From contig NZ_JACOEA010000002.1 of assembly GCF_014281125.1 (NCBI RefSeq), forward strand, positions 317,886 to 381,885: 64,000 nucleotides of DNA. Direction: 5' to 3'. Position 1 is the stretch's first letter, and each line of letters starts with the position of its first letter. Source of the DNA: Lawsonibacter celer (GTDB lineage Bacteria > Bacillota > Clostridia > Oscillospirales > Oscillospiraceae). The notes under the pieces are model-generated. The model was not told the DNA's origin and searched no databases. It was given only the letters and a program-made list of their open reading frames with translations. Positions 33,320 through 40,985 of the stretch are shown in pieces. Made by a program: the position numbers and the translations under genes.

Positions 33320-33336
33320 CCTTCACTAAGGTGACA
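33320..33336 (-). repeat. Right terminal inverted arm of the element
   Basis: On the minus strand TGTCACCTTAGTGAAGG, two bases inside the right core, matching the left arm at 15 of 17 positions in inverted orientation. Confidence 0.75.
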
Positions 33337-33338
33337 CG

Positions 33339-33377
33339 ACCTAAATCTCGCATGTCTACCAATTCCATCATACCCGC
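33339..33377 (-). tRNA. tRNA-Leu(UAG), 5' half left by insertion (pseudo)
   Basis: On the minus strand: acceptor strand GCGGGTA, D arm ATG..CAT with GGAATTGGTAGA loop, anticodon stem strand CGAGA and loop TTTAGGT, then element sequence. It joins with 10894-10946 at the loop to give an 85-base tRNA in which acceptor, D, anticodon, variable and T stems all pair without mismatch. It marks the right junction of the element. Confidence 0.9.
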
Positions 33378-33392
33378 GTAGAAGTAATATTT

Positions 33393-33421
33393 ATTTTACC
33401 ATTTGCCGTGCAAAAAGTCAA
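33393..33421 (-). promoter_or_regulatory. Original tRNA-Leu promoter, now driving the element's tRNA
   Basis: On the minus strand TTGACT (33421-33416), 17-base spacer and TAAAAT (33398-33393), 16 bases before the first base of the broken tRNA. Its transcript would run through the stranded 5' half, the core and arm, and into the intact tRNA-Leu at 33260-33175. No comparable promoter is seen between the core and the intact tRNA. Confidence 0.8.
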
Positions 33422-33488
33422 TTGCGCTGAACCCGCACGGAGGCTATAATAGGTACCATGAAAAACCGTAGCAAAAGGGGGAAGCGCC

Positions 33489-34334
33489 ATGAACTGCGCG
33501 CCGAAAATTGCCGTAATCCAGGACATCTCCGGGTTCGGCCGCTGCTCTATGACGGTGGCGCTGCCTGTAATGAGCGCCATGGGCGGACAGTGCTGTCCGC
33601 TGCCCACTGCCTACCTGTCTGCCCACACGGCCTTCCCGGCCTCGGACAACGCCGCATTTCTGGACTTGACGGAGCAGATGCAGCGGACCAGCCGCCACTG
33701 GCGGGAGCTGAGCGTCACATTTGACGCCGTCTACAGCGGGTTTCTGGGCAGTCTTGCGCAGATTGATCTGATTGCGCAGTTTACCGCCGACTTCCGGCAG
33801 AGCCACACCCTGGTGCTGACTGACCCGGTCATGGGCGACCACGGGAAGCCTTACCGCACCTATACACCGTCCATGTGCCGCCGCATGGGGGAACTGGCCA
33901 GCCGGGCGGATGTGATTACCCCCAACTTGACGGAGGCCGCCCTGCTGCTGGGGGAGGATTATGCCGACGCGCCCCGGAGTGAGGCGGGGATGCGGGAATG
34001 GCTGAGGCGCCTGTCGCTGAATGGAAAGCGCTCGGTGGTCATCACTGGCGTCAGCCTCGCGTCCGAGCAGCTGGGCGCCGGCTGCTTTGACCGGGAGAGC
34101 GGACGAACGCATTTTGCCATGGCCCGTCAGGAACCAGGACAATTCCCGGGCACCGGAGACCTGTTTGCCAGCGTGGTGCTGGGTGATCTGCTCCGGGGGC
34201 AGACTCTGCCCCACGGGGTGGAGCTGGCGGTGGCCTTTGTACAGCAGTGTGTGCACCGTACCCTGGCCCTGGGAACGCCCACGCTGGAGGGCGTTCAGTT
34301 TGAGCAGCTGCTGGGAGAGCTGATCCGGAAATAG
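33489..34334 (+). CDS. Pyridoxamine/pyridoxal kinase (PfkB-like fold)
   Basis: 281 residues. Phosphorylates B6 vitamers (pyridoxal, pyridoxamine, pyridoxine), salvaging what PdxST makes de novo. Hallmarks are AVIQDISGFGRCSMTVALPV (substrate loop), LVLTDPVMGDHGK, ITPNLTEAALLLG and the anion-hole FPGTGDLFASVVLG with the catalytic Asp near 228. GGGGAAGCG precedes the ATG. It stands alone on the plus strand just outside the right end of the mobile element. Distinguishing PdxY from the Clostridial pyridoxamine kinase branch needs a tree. Confidence 0.9.
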   Translation: MNCAPKIAVIQDISGFGRCSMTVALPVMSAMGGQCCPLPTAYLSAHTAFPASDNAAFLDLTEQMQRTSRHWRELSVTFDAVYSGFLGSLAQIDLIAQFTADFRQSHTLVLTDPVMGDHGKPYRTYTPSMCRRMGELASRADVITPNLTEAALLLGEDYADAPRSEAGMREWLRRLSLNGKRSVVITGVSLASEQLGAGCFDRESGRTHFAMARQEPGQFPGTGDLFASVVLGDLLRGQTLPHGVELAVAFVQQCVHRTLALGTPTLEGVQFEQLLGELIRK

Positions 34335-34438
34335 GTCCGAAGGGGCGCTCTTGGGCGTCCCTTCCCCTTGTATTTGGGACTGTTTCCCGCCAATCGTGGT
34401 ATACTATAGCCAAGCCACACAGGAAAGGAATTCGTGTT

Positions 34439-36511
34439 ATGACCAATGAAAAACAGCCCGCTGGGACGGTGACAGGCGTATACCAGGCCGCCAGCCGCGG
34501 CTTTGGCTTTGTGACTCCGGAGGGATCGGCCGGCCGGGAGGCGGACTTTTTCATCCCGCCCAGAGCGGAGGGCGGCGCCTGGAACGGGGACAAGGTGACC
34601 GTCCTGCCTGAAAAGGTGCCGGCCGGGGAGGGGGCCAAACGCGCCGCCCGGGTGATCCGCGTGCTGGAACGGGCCAACCGAACCGTCACCGGCGTCATCC
34701 ACAAGCACAACCGGGAGACCTGGCTCCAGCCGGACAGCGACCGCCTCCCCGGCCCCATTCAGGTGGTCGGAAAGGGCAGCCGGGCCCGGGCGGGCGACAA
34801 GGCCGCCGTGGCCATGACCAGCTTCGGCAGCGCCAAGCATCCGCCCATGGGCACCCTGCGGGAGGTCTTTGGCCGGGACGGCAGCCGTCAGGCCGCCGTG
34901 GCCGCGATCCTCTACAACTATGAAATTGACCCGGAATTTCCGGCGGCGGTGCTGGCTCAGGCCGAGGAGGCCCCCCAGTCCGTACCGCCGGAGGCCCTGG
35001 ACGGGCGGCTGGACCTGCGCGGGAAAGTCGTCATCACCATTGACGGGGCCTCCTCCAAGGATCTGGACGACGCGGTGAGCCTGGAGCGGGACGAGGAGGG
35101 CCGCCGGGTGCTGGGAGTCCATATCGCGGACGTGAGCCACTATGTGCCGGCGGGCTCTCCCCTGGACCTGGAGGCCTGGGAGCGGGGGACCTCCGTGTAT
35201 TTCGCCGACCAGGTGGTGCCCATGCTGCCCAGGCAGCTCTCCAACGGCATCTGCTCCCTCAACCCCCAGGTGGACCGGCTGACCCTGTCCTGCCTGATGA
35301 CGCTGGACGCGGATGGGGCTGTGGTCGGGCATACCATCGTAAAGAGCGTCATCCGCACCGCAGAGCGCATGACCTATGAGGACTGCAACGTGCTGCTGGA
35401 CCCGGAGCGCCTGGCGGAGTCTCCCTCCCTGGGGGAGCGGTACGCCCGGATTCTGCCCATGCTGAAGGACATGGCCGTCCTGGCCGGGGTGCTGGAGCGC
35501 CGCCGGAAGCTGCGGGGCAGCCTGGATCTGGAGAGCAGCGAGAGCTATATCGTCTGCGACGGGTCCGGCGCGCCGGTGGAGGTGCGCACCCGCCGCCAGG
35601 GGGTGAGCGAGCGGCTCATTGAATCCTTTATGCTCTCCGCCAACGAGTGCGTGGCCGAGCATCTGAACCGGCTGGAAAAGCCCGCCGTCTACCGGGTCCA
35701 TGAGAAGCCCTCCCCGGATAAGACGGAGACCCTGCGCGCCATGCTCGCCCCCCTGGGCTATACCCTGCGCCAGGCTGACCAGTTCTCCCTGCAGAAGCTG
35801 CTGGAGCAGGTCAGGGACAAGCAGGAGGGGCCGGCGGTGTCCACCATGGTGCTCCGCTCCCTGATGAAGGCCCGGTACGACGCCGCCAACCTGGGTCACT
35901 TCGGCCTGGCCGCGGAGTACTACTGCCACTTCACCTCCCCCATCCGCCGCTATCCCGACCTGATGGTCCACCGCATCCTCACCGCCCTGCTGGAGGGTAG
36001 ACTCAGGGGTGGCACGGAGAAGAAGCTGGCCGCCGCGGCCCAAAAGGCGGCGGTACAGTCCTCCCAGCGGGAGCTGGCCGCCCAGGCCGCTGAACGTGAG
36101 ATCGAAAAGCGCTATATGGCCGAATATATGGCCGGGCATGTGGGGGAGACCTTCCCCGGTGCCGTGTCCGGCGTGACCCGCTTCGGGCTGTTCATTATGC
36201 TGGAAAATGGTGTGGAGGGGCTGCTCCCCGCAGAGGTCCTTCCCGACGACGCCTATCACTATGACGAGACCCGCATGTGCCTCACCGGAGAGCGGACGGG
36301 CGCGGCGTTCTCCTTTGGGATGCCTCTGGAGGTCCTGTGCGCCGCCGCCGACCCGGGCAGCGGGCAGATCGACTTCCGTCTGGCCGGATCAGAGGCGCCC
36401 CGCCCGTCCCCGGGCCGGCGGGAGAAGAAGTCCGCCCCCCTGCCCGCGCAGAAGCGGCGGGGACGGGCCATGCATGTGCCCAAGGGCCGCAGGGGGCGAA
36501 AGCGTCGCTGA
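34439..36511 (+). CDS. rnr: Ribonuclease R
   Basis: 690 residues, a processive 3'-to-5' exoribonuclease able to digest structured RNA. N-terminal OB/cold-shock segments (GFGFVTPEGSAGREADFFIP), then the RNB catalytic domain with its metal-binding aspartates in ITIDGASSKDLDDAVSLE and the VHIADVSHYVPAGSPLD strand, HFTSPIRRYPDLMVHR near 490, and a C-terminal S1 domain (GAVSGVTRFGLFIMLENGVE) followed by a basic tail (KRRGRAMHVPKGRRGRKRR). AAAGGAATT precedes the ATG. smpB and ssrA, its usual partners, are not in the window. Confidence 0.96.
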   Translation: MTNEKQPAGTVTGVYQAASRGFGFVTPEGSAGREADFFIPPRAEGGAWNGDKVTVLPEKVPAGEGAKRAARVIRVLERANRTVTGVIHKHNRETWLQPDSDRLPGPIQVVGKGSRARAGDKAAVAMTSFGSAKHPPMGTLREVFGRDGSRQAAVAAILYNYEIDPEFPAAVLAQAEEAPQSVPPEALDGRLDLRGKVVITIDGASSKDLDDAVSLERDEEGRRVLGVHIADVSHYVPAGSPLDLEAWERGTSVYFADQVVPMLPRQLSNGICSLNPQVDRLTLSCLMTLDADGAVVGHTIVKSVIRTAERMTYEDCNVLLDPERLAESPSLGERYARILPMLKDMAVLAGVLERRRKLRGSLDLESSESYIVCDGSGAPVEVRTRRQGVSERLIESFMLSANECVAEHLNRLEKPAVYRVHEKPSPDKTETLRAMLAPLGYTLRQADQFSLQKLLEQVRDKQEGPAVSTMVLRSLMKARYDAANLGHFGLAAEYYCHFTSPIRRYPDLMVHRILTALLEGRLRGGTEKKLAAAAQKAAVQSSQRELAAQAAEREIEKRYMAEYMAGHVGETFPGAVSGVTRFGLFIMLENGVEGLLPAEVLPDDAYHYDETRMCLTGERTGAAFSFGMPLEVLCAAADPGSGQIDFRLAGSEAPRPSPGRREKKSAPLPAQKRRGRAMHVPKGRRGRKRR

Positions 36512-36540
36512 GCCCCGTCCAAAATACCTGCAGACAAGAA

Positions 36541-36580
36541 CGCGCGCCGCCCGGCAGGATGCCGGGCGGCGCGCGTTTTC
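36541..36580 (+). terminator. Bidirectional terminator between rnr and icd
   Basis: Fifteen-base stem CGCGCGCCGCCCGGC / GCCGGGCGGCGCGCG, five-base loop, followed by TTTTC, lying between the convergent genes. Confidence 0.92.
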
Positions 36581-36588
36581 ATCTGTAT

Positions 36589-37806
36589 TTATCCAGCCAG
36601 GGCCTTGTCCAGATTCTCCCTGATGGCCTGGAGGAACTCGGCGGTGGTCACCGATTTGGCGGGAGCCGCTCCCTCCCACAGCCCGGCCAGGTCCTTGGTC
36701 ATAACGCCGCTTTCAATGGTGGCGATGCTGGCCCGCTCCAGCTTGCGGGCAAAGTCCGCCAGGGCGGGAATGCCGTCCAGCTCGCCCCGTTTGGCCAGGG
36801 CGCCCGTCCAGGCGAAGAGGGTGGCCATGGGGTTGGTGGAGGGATTCTCCCCCTCCAGATAGCGGTAGTAGTGGCGGGTCACCGTGCCGTGGGCCGCCTC
36901 GTACTCATACTTGCCGTCGGGTGAGACCAACACAGAGGTCATCATGGCCAAACTGCCGAAGGCGGTGGAGACCATATCGCTCATCACATCGCCGTCGTAG
37001 TTCTTGCACGCCCAGATAAAGCCGCCCTGGGAGCGGATCACCCGGGCCACCGCGTCGTCAATGAGGGTATAGAAATATTCAATGCCCAGGCGCTCAAACT
37101 GGTCCTTATATTCGGCGTCGTAGATGTCCTGGAAAATGTCCTTGAAGGTATGGTCGTACTTTTTGGAAATGGTGTCCTTGGTGGAGAACCACAGGTCCTG
37201 CCGGGTGTCAATGGCGTACTGGAAGCAGGAGCGGGCAAAGGAGGTGATGGAGCTGTCCTTATTGTACTGGCCCTGGAGCACACCGGCGCACTCGAAATTG
37301 TAAATGGTCTGGCGGAAGTCCTTTCCGTCGGCGCCGGAGAACACCAGCTCCGCCACGCCGGGGCCGGGCACCCGGTACTCCGTGGCCCGATAGACGTCGC
37401 CATAGGCGTGACGGGCAATGGTAATGGGCTGCTTCCAGGTCTTGACCACCGGAGAGATGCCCTTGACCATGATGGGGGCGCGGAACACGGTGCCGTCCAG
37501 GATCGCCCGGATGGTGCCGTTGGGGGACTTCCACATTTCGGTCAGGTTATACTCATCCAACCGCTGGGCGTTGGGGGTGATGGTGGCGCACTTGACGGCC
37601 ACGCCGTACTTTTTCGTTGCCTCAGCGGAATCCACCGTCACCTGGTCGGCGGTGCGCTCCCGCTCGGGCAGACCCAGGTCGTAATATTCGGTCTTGAGCT
37701 CAATATAGGGAAGGAGCAGCACGTCCTTGATGTCCTTCCACAGGATACGGGTCATCTCGTCTCCGTCCATCTCCACCAGGGGAGTGGTCATTTGAATCTT
37801 TTCCAT
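36589..37806 (-). CDS. icd: NADP-dependent isocitrate dehydrogenase, eukaryote-like type
   Basis: 405 residues. Oxidatively decarboxylates isocitrate to 2-oxoglutarate. The sequence is the homodimeric eukaryote-like (type II) kind: [20 protein letters not shown] at the start, [17 protein letters not shown] (substrate phosphate-loop region), [20 protein letters not shown] and the NADP-selecting [19 protein letters not shown] lies seven bases before the ATG at 37806. Its promoter is divergent from that of the MATE gene. It supplies 2-oxoglutarate for glutamate synthesis and NADPH. Confidence 0.96.
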   Translation of the reverse strand: MEKIQMTTPLVEMDGDEMTRILWKDIKDVLLLPYIELKTEYYDLGLPERERTADQVTVDSAEATKKYGVAVKCATITPNAQRLDEYNLTEMWKSPNGTIRAILDGTVFRAPIMVKGISPVVKTWKQPITIARHAYGDVYRATEYRVPGPGVAELVFSGADGKDFRQTIYNFECAGVLQGQYNKDSSITSFARSCFQYAIDTRQDLWFSTKDTISKKYDHTFKDIFQDIYDAEYKDQFERLGIEYFYTLIDDAVARVIRSQGGFIWACKNYDGDVMSDMVSTAFGSLAMMTSVLVSPDGKYEYEAAHGTVTRHYYRYLEGENPSTNPMATLFAWTGALAKRGELDGIPALADFARKLERASIATIESGVMTKDLAGLWEGAAPAKSVTTAEFLQAIRENLDKALAG

Positions 37807-37849
37807 GTACGGGCCTCCTAAGCACGTTTGCTCTCTCAAAGGATGTTTT

Positions 37850-37878
37850 ATTATACTCGTTTCCCTGTAAAAAGGCAA
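37850..37878 (-). promoter_or_regulatory. icd promoter
   Basis: On the minus strand TTGCCT (37878-37873), 17-base spacer, consensus TATAAT (37855-37850). Confidence 0.8.
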
Positions 37879-37909
37879 GGGAGCGGCCGTTTTTTCACAG
37901 TTTCCACAA

Positions 37910-37938
37910 TTGCTTTTTCCTTACCGGCGCAGTATTCT
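37910..37938 (+). promoter_or_regulatory. MATE gene promoter
   Basis: TTGCTT (37910-37915), 17-base spacer, TATTCT (37933-37938). It implies transcription from about 37945, which excludes the ATGs at 37828-37843 and favours the GTG at 37975. Confidence 0.65.
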
Positions 37939-37974
37939 ATTGAAACGAGACAGATGATTGGGAGATGCGCATCC

Positions 37975-39294
37975 GTGTTTGACAACCGTTCCCTGAAAAA
38001 ATTGATTGTTCCTCTGGTGATTGAGCAGTTCCTGGCCGTTCTGGTGGGCATGGCGGATATTATGATGGTATCCTCCGCCGGGGAGGCAGCGGTATCCAGC
38101 GTAGCTCTGGTGGATCTGATCAACGTACTGATCATCAATGTGTTCTCCGCCCTGGCCACCGGCGGCGCCGTGGTGGCCGCCCAGGCCATCGGCGCCCAGG
38201 ACCTGGACCGGGCCGGTCGGGTGGCCAATCAGCTTCTGTACATCGTCTGCGCCATCTCCCTGGCCGTGATGGCCCTGGTGCTCTGCTTTAAAACTCCCCT
38301 GCTGGGCCTTCTCTTTGGCCGGGTGGAGCCGGCGGTGATGGAGGGCGCGGTCACCTATTTTGTCATCTCCGCCTGGTCCTATCCCTTTATCGCCATTTAC
38401 AACGCCTGCGCGGCCCTGCTGCGCGCCATGGGCAACTCCAGGGCCTCCATGTATGTCTCCGCCCTGATGAACGGCCTGAATGTGGCGGGCAACGCGCTTC
38501 TGGTCTATGGGTTCCACATGGGCGTGGCCGGAGTAGCCCTGCCCTCTCTCTTCTCCCGGGCCGTGGCGTCGGTCATTATGCTGGCCCTGCTCCACTCCGT
38601 CCATAACCCTGTGCGCGTGCAGCACCTGCTCCGCTTTCGTTTTGAGCCGCCTATCATGGGGAAAATCCTCCGCATCGGGGTCCCCAACGGCCTGGAAAAC
38701 AGCATGTTCCAGCTGGGCCGTGTGCTGCTGGTGAGTATGATCTCCACCTTCGGCACCGCCCAGATTGCCGCCAACGCCGTGGCCAACAACATCGACGCCT
38801 TCGGGATTCTGCCCGCCCAAGCCATCGGTCTGGCTCTCATTACCGTGGTCGGTCAATGCGTGGGCGCAGAGAACTGGGACCAGGTACGGCTGTACACCAA
38901 GAAGCTGATGAAGCTGGCCTACGGGTGCATGATCGCCCTTGACATTCCCCTGCTGCTGGCCCTTCCCCTGATCCTGCGGGTCTACAACCTCTCCCCGGAG
39001 GCCTACCGCTGCGCGTTCCTGCTCATCTGCATCCATAACGGCTGCGGCATGGTGCTCTGGCCCGCCTCCTTTACGCTTCCAAACGCCCTGCGGGCCGCCG
39101 GCGATGTGAAGCTGCCCATGGTGGTCTCCATCGCCTCCATGGCCGCTGTGCGGCTGGGCTTCAGCTATGTGCTGGGCGTCCACTTTGGTCTGGGCGTGAT
39201 CGGCGTATGGATCGCCATGGTGTGCGACTGGGTGGTGCGGGTTGTCTGTTTCCTGCTGCGGGTGCGCCGCAAGCTCTGGAAAAATCACCCCTGA
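37975..39294 (+). CDS. MATE family efflux transporter
   Basis: 439 residues, about twelve membrane helices in two pseudo-symmetrical halves; exports drugs or metabolites with Na+ or H+. Family segments are LIVPLVIEQFLAVLVGMADI, the first-half YNACAALLRAMGNSR and the second-half GIPNGLE-like RIGVPNGLENSMFQ. The GTG at 37975 (VFDNRSLKKLI) is used: GGGAG lies ten bases upstream and it follows the predicted promoter sensibly. An ATG at 37954 would leave a leader of only about nine bases. Substrate unknown. Confidence 0.9.
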   Translation: MFDNRSLKKLIVPLVIEQFLAVLVGMADIMMVSSAGEAAVSSVALVDLINVLIINVFSALATGGAVVAAQAIGAQDLDRAGRVANQLLYIVCAISLAVMALVLCFKTPLLGLLFGRVEPAVMEGAVTYFVISAWSYPFIAIYNACAALLRAMGNSRASMYVSALMNGLNVAGNALLVYGFHMGVAGVALPSLFSRAVASVIMLALLHSVHNPVRVQHLLRFRFEPPIMGKILRIGVPNGLENSMFQLGRVLLVSMISTFGTAQIAANAVANNIDAFGILPAQAIGLALITVVGQCVGAENWDQVRLYTKKLMKLAYGCMIALDIPLLLALPLILRVYNLSPEAYRCAFLLICIHNGCGMVLWPASFTLPNALRAAGDVKLPMVVSIASMAAVRLGFSYVLGVHFGLGVIGVWIAMVCDWVVRVVCFLLRVRRKLWKNHP

Positions 39295-39301
39295 AATATT
39301 A

Positions 39302-39335
39302 AAAAAGGACCGCTTCTCCGGAAGCGGTCCTTTTT
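39302..39335 (+). terminator. Bidirectional terminator between the MATE and hydrogenase genes
   Basis: AGGACCGCTTC / GAAGCGGTCCT stem flanked by A6 on the left and T5 on the right, so it can stop both convergent transcripts. Confidence 0.93.
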
Positions 39336-39340
39336 ATGCG

Positions 39341-40777
39341 TCATTTACCCACCTTGGCGCTCTCTCCCGCGCACTCCAGCGCGGCGGCGATGGTACGCCC
39401 CTCCGCCTGTTTGGCATGGCGGTCCACATCCCCCTGGTTCTTGGGGCTGCGGATCAGCTGGGCCGGCCCCTGAACACAGCCGCCCTCACAGGCCATGCCC
39501 TCAATAAAATTGAAGTCTCCAACGCCCTTGGCGGCCTTCAGGAATGCCACCCGGCAGGCGTCCAGTCCGCTGCAGGGCATGGGCCTGAGGGTGAAATCCG
39601 CGCCCTGCTCCTTGAGCACCTCGGCCACAGCCGCGCTCACGCCGCCGCTGCGGGCAAAGCTGCGACCGAAGCCGCTGGCCTGATCCAGCTCCGCCTCCTC
39701 CAGCTGGGATACTTCGATGTCCCTGGATTCAAACAGAGCGTACAGCTCCTCAAAGGTAAGGGCGCAATCCACCGCCCCCATGGTCTTGCCCAGCTTAATC
39801 TCCTTCTTCTTGGCCACACAGGGGCCGATAAAGACCACTTTGCACGCCGGGTCCTGTTTTTTCAGATGGCGGGCCGCCATGACCATGGGCGAGGGGGTGG
39901 CGGAGATCAGGTGGGCCTGCTCCGGAAAATTCTTCTCCACAAATTCCACAAAGGCCGGGCAGCAGGAGGAGGCCAGCATCCCCTTCTCCACCAGCTCCTC
40001 CGCCTCCTGCTTAGCGGTCATGTCGGCGCCCAGCGCCACCTCCACCACATCGTGGAAGCCGAGCATCTTCAGCCCCGTGACCACCTGTCCCAGCTCAGCG
40101 GGGGCGAACTGCCCGGCAATGGAGGGCGCCACGGCGGCATACACCCGGTAATTCCAGCGCTCCGCTCCCTGAAGCATGGCGATCGTGTCCACAATATAGG
40201 ACTTGTCCATAATGGCGCCGAAGGGGCACTGGTACACACAGGCGCCGCAGGAGGTACACTTAGAGGGATCCACAGAGGCCTTCTTGTCCTCCCCCATGGA
40301 GATGGCCCCGGCCTTACAGCTGCGCTCACAGGGGCGCTGATGCTTTTCAATCGCGCCATAGGGGCAGGCGCTGACACATCGGCCGCAGGAGATGCACTTG
40401 CTGTGGTCGATCACTGCCCGGTGGTTGACGATGGTGATGGCGTCCTTAGGGCAGGTATGGACACAGCGGGTGGCAATACAGCCCCGGCAGGCAGGCCCCA
40501 CGGCAATCTCCGTCACCGGGCACTCGTCGCAGGCAATGGGGAGCACCTCCACCATGCTGGGACTGGTCTGGTCCCCGCCCATGGCCACCTTCACCCGCTG
40601 GGAAATGATGGCCCGCTCTTTATAAATACAGCAGCGCATCAGGGCCTCCGGTCCGGGGATAATCTCCTCCGGAATATCCAGTACGCCCATCTGCAGATTG
40701 TTTTTCCATGCCTGGCGGGCCACGGCCACCAGCACATCGTTCTTCAGTTCCTGTACGCTGGTCTCAAATACCCGCAT
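39341..40777 (-). CDS. Monomeric [FeFe] hydrogenase (group B-like)
   Basis: 478 residues. Ferredoxin-type clusters occupy about 80-210, with CISCGRCVSACPYGAI and CTSCGACVYQCPFGAI giving two [4Fe-4S] sites and extra cysteines (CDECP, CRGCIATRCVHTCP) before them. The H-cluster domain follows with all three motifs: L1 SSCCPAFVEFVEKNFPE, L2 IGPCVAKKKE and L3 EGMACEGGCVQGPAQLI. It evolves or takes up H2 with ferredoxin, disposing of electrons from the fermentation to butyrate. The TSCCP-type L1 and the domain order fit the monomeric group B enzymes of gut Clostridia. HydEFG maturases are not in the window. Confidence 0.93.
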   Translation of the reverse strand: MRVFETSVQELKNDVLVAVARQAWKNNLQMGVLDIPEEIIPGPEALMRCCIYKERAIISQRVKVAMGGDQTSPSMVEVLPIACDECPVTEIAVGPACRGCIATRCVHTCPKDAITIVNHRAVIDHSKCISCGRCVSACPYGAIEKHQRPCERSCKAGAISMGEDKKASVDPSKCTSCGACVYQCPFGAIMDKSYIVDTIAMLQGAERWNYRVYAAVAPSIAGQFAPAELGQVVTGLKMLGFHDVVEVALGADMTAKQEAEELVEKGMLASSCCPAFVEFVEKNFPEQAHLISATPSPMVMAARHLKKQDPACKVVFIGPCVAKKKEIKLGKTMGAVDCALTFEELYALFESRDIEVSQLEEAELDQASGFGRSFARSGGVSAAVAEVLKEQGADFTLRPMPCSGLDACRVAFLKAAKGVGDFNFIEGMACEGGCVQGPAQLIRSPKNQGDVDRHAKQAEGRTIAAALECAGESAKVGK

Positions 40778-40829
40778 AAAAGCACTCCTTCCGCGCCGTC
40801 ACAGTTTTTGTTATATTTTTAACATGGTT

Positions 40830-40859
40830 ATTGTATCTCGTTTCCGCTCCTTCTGTCAA
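40830..40859 (-). promoter_or_regulatory. Hydrogenase promoter
   Basis: On the minus strand consensus TTGACA (40859-40854), 18-base spacer, TACAAT (40835-40830), about 50 bases before the start codon. Confidence 0.75.
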
Positions 40860-40985
40860 TTGTAAGGATTTCTTGCTTTCTCAGAATTTCCCCGGCTATT
40901 TTGGAAAACGCGCGGGTTTATACCCAACAGTTCTGGGAAATGTGGTACAATAGCAGCACAGATTCTCTTTTCCGAGGAGGCCCCT

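Larger units (their letters stand above)
10940..33345. mobile_element. 22.4-kb integrative mobilizable element in a tRNA-Leu(UAG) gene
   Basis: The boundaries come from the split tRNA: core ACCTAAA at 10940-10946 and again at 33339-33345, with host tRNA sequence outside each copy and element sequence inside. A circular form would be 22,399 bases. Inside each core lies a 17-base arm, related as inverted repeats (15 of 17 identical). Contents: Fic, SLH surface protein, zinc-ribbon pair, lipoprotein-LuxR-XRE module, DUF6076 remnant, RecA-like ATPase, MobC, relaxase, two serine recombinases, a two-gene cargo operon and a replacement tRNA-Leu. No conjugation (type IV secretion) genes are present, so transfer would need a helper. 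The integrase responsible is uncertain: target and core look tyrosine-recombinase-like, yet only serine recombinases lie inside. Confidence 0.85.

Noticed and set aside
34295..36259. A 654-codon open frame antisense to RNase R
   Set aside because: High-GC antisense frame. The plus strand encodes complete RNase R motifs; the minus-strand product is rich in Gly, His and Gln with no family features.
37828..37974. Longer N-terminus of the MATE transporter
   Set aside because: The added 49 residues have no family match, and the predicted -10 box lies within them.
37921..39288. A 455-codon minus-strand frame antisense to the MATE gene
   Set aside because: A His/Gly-rich shadow without a start site; the plus strand shows MATE signatures and a promoter.
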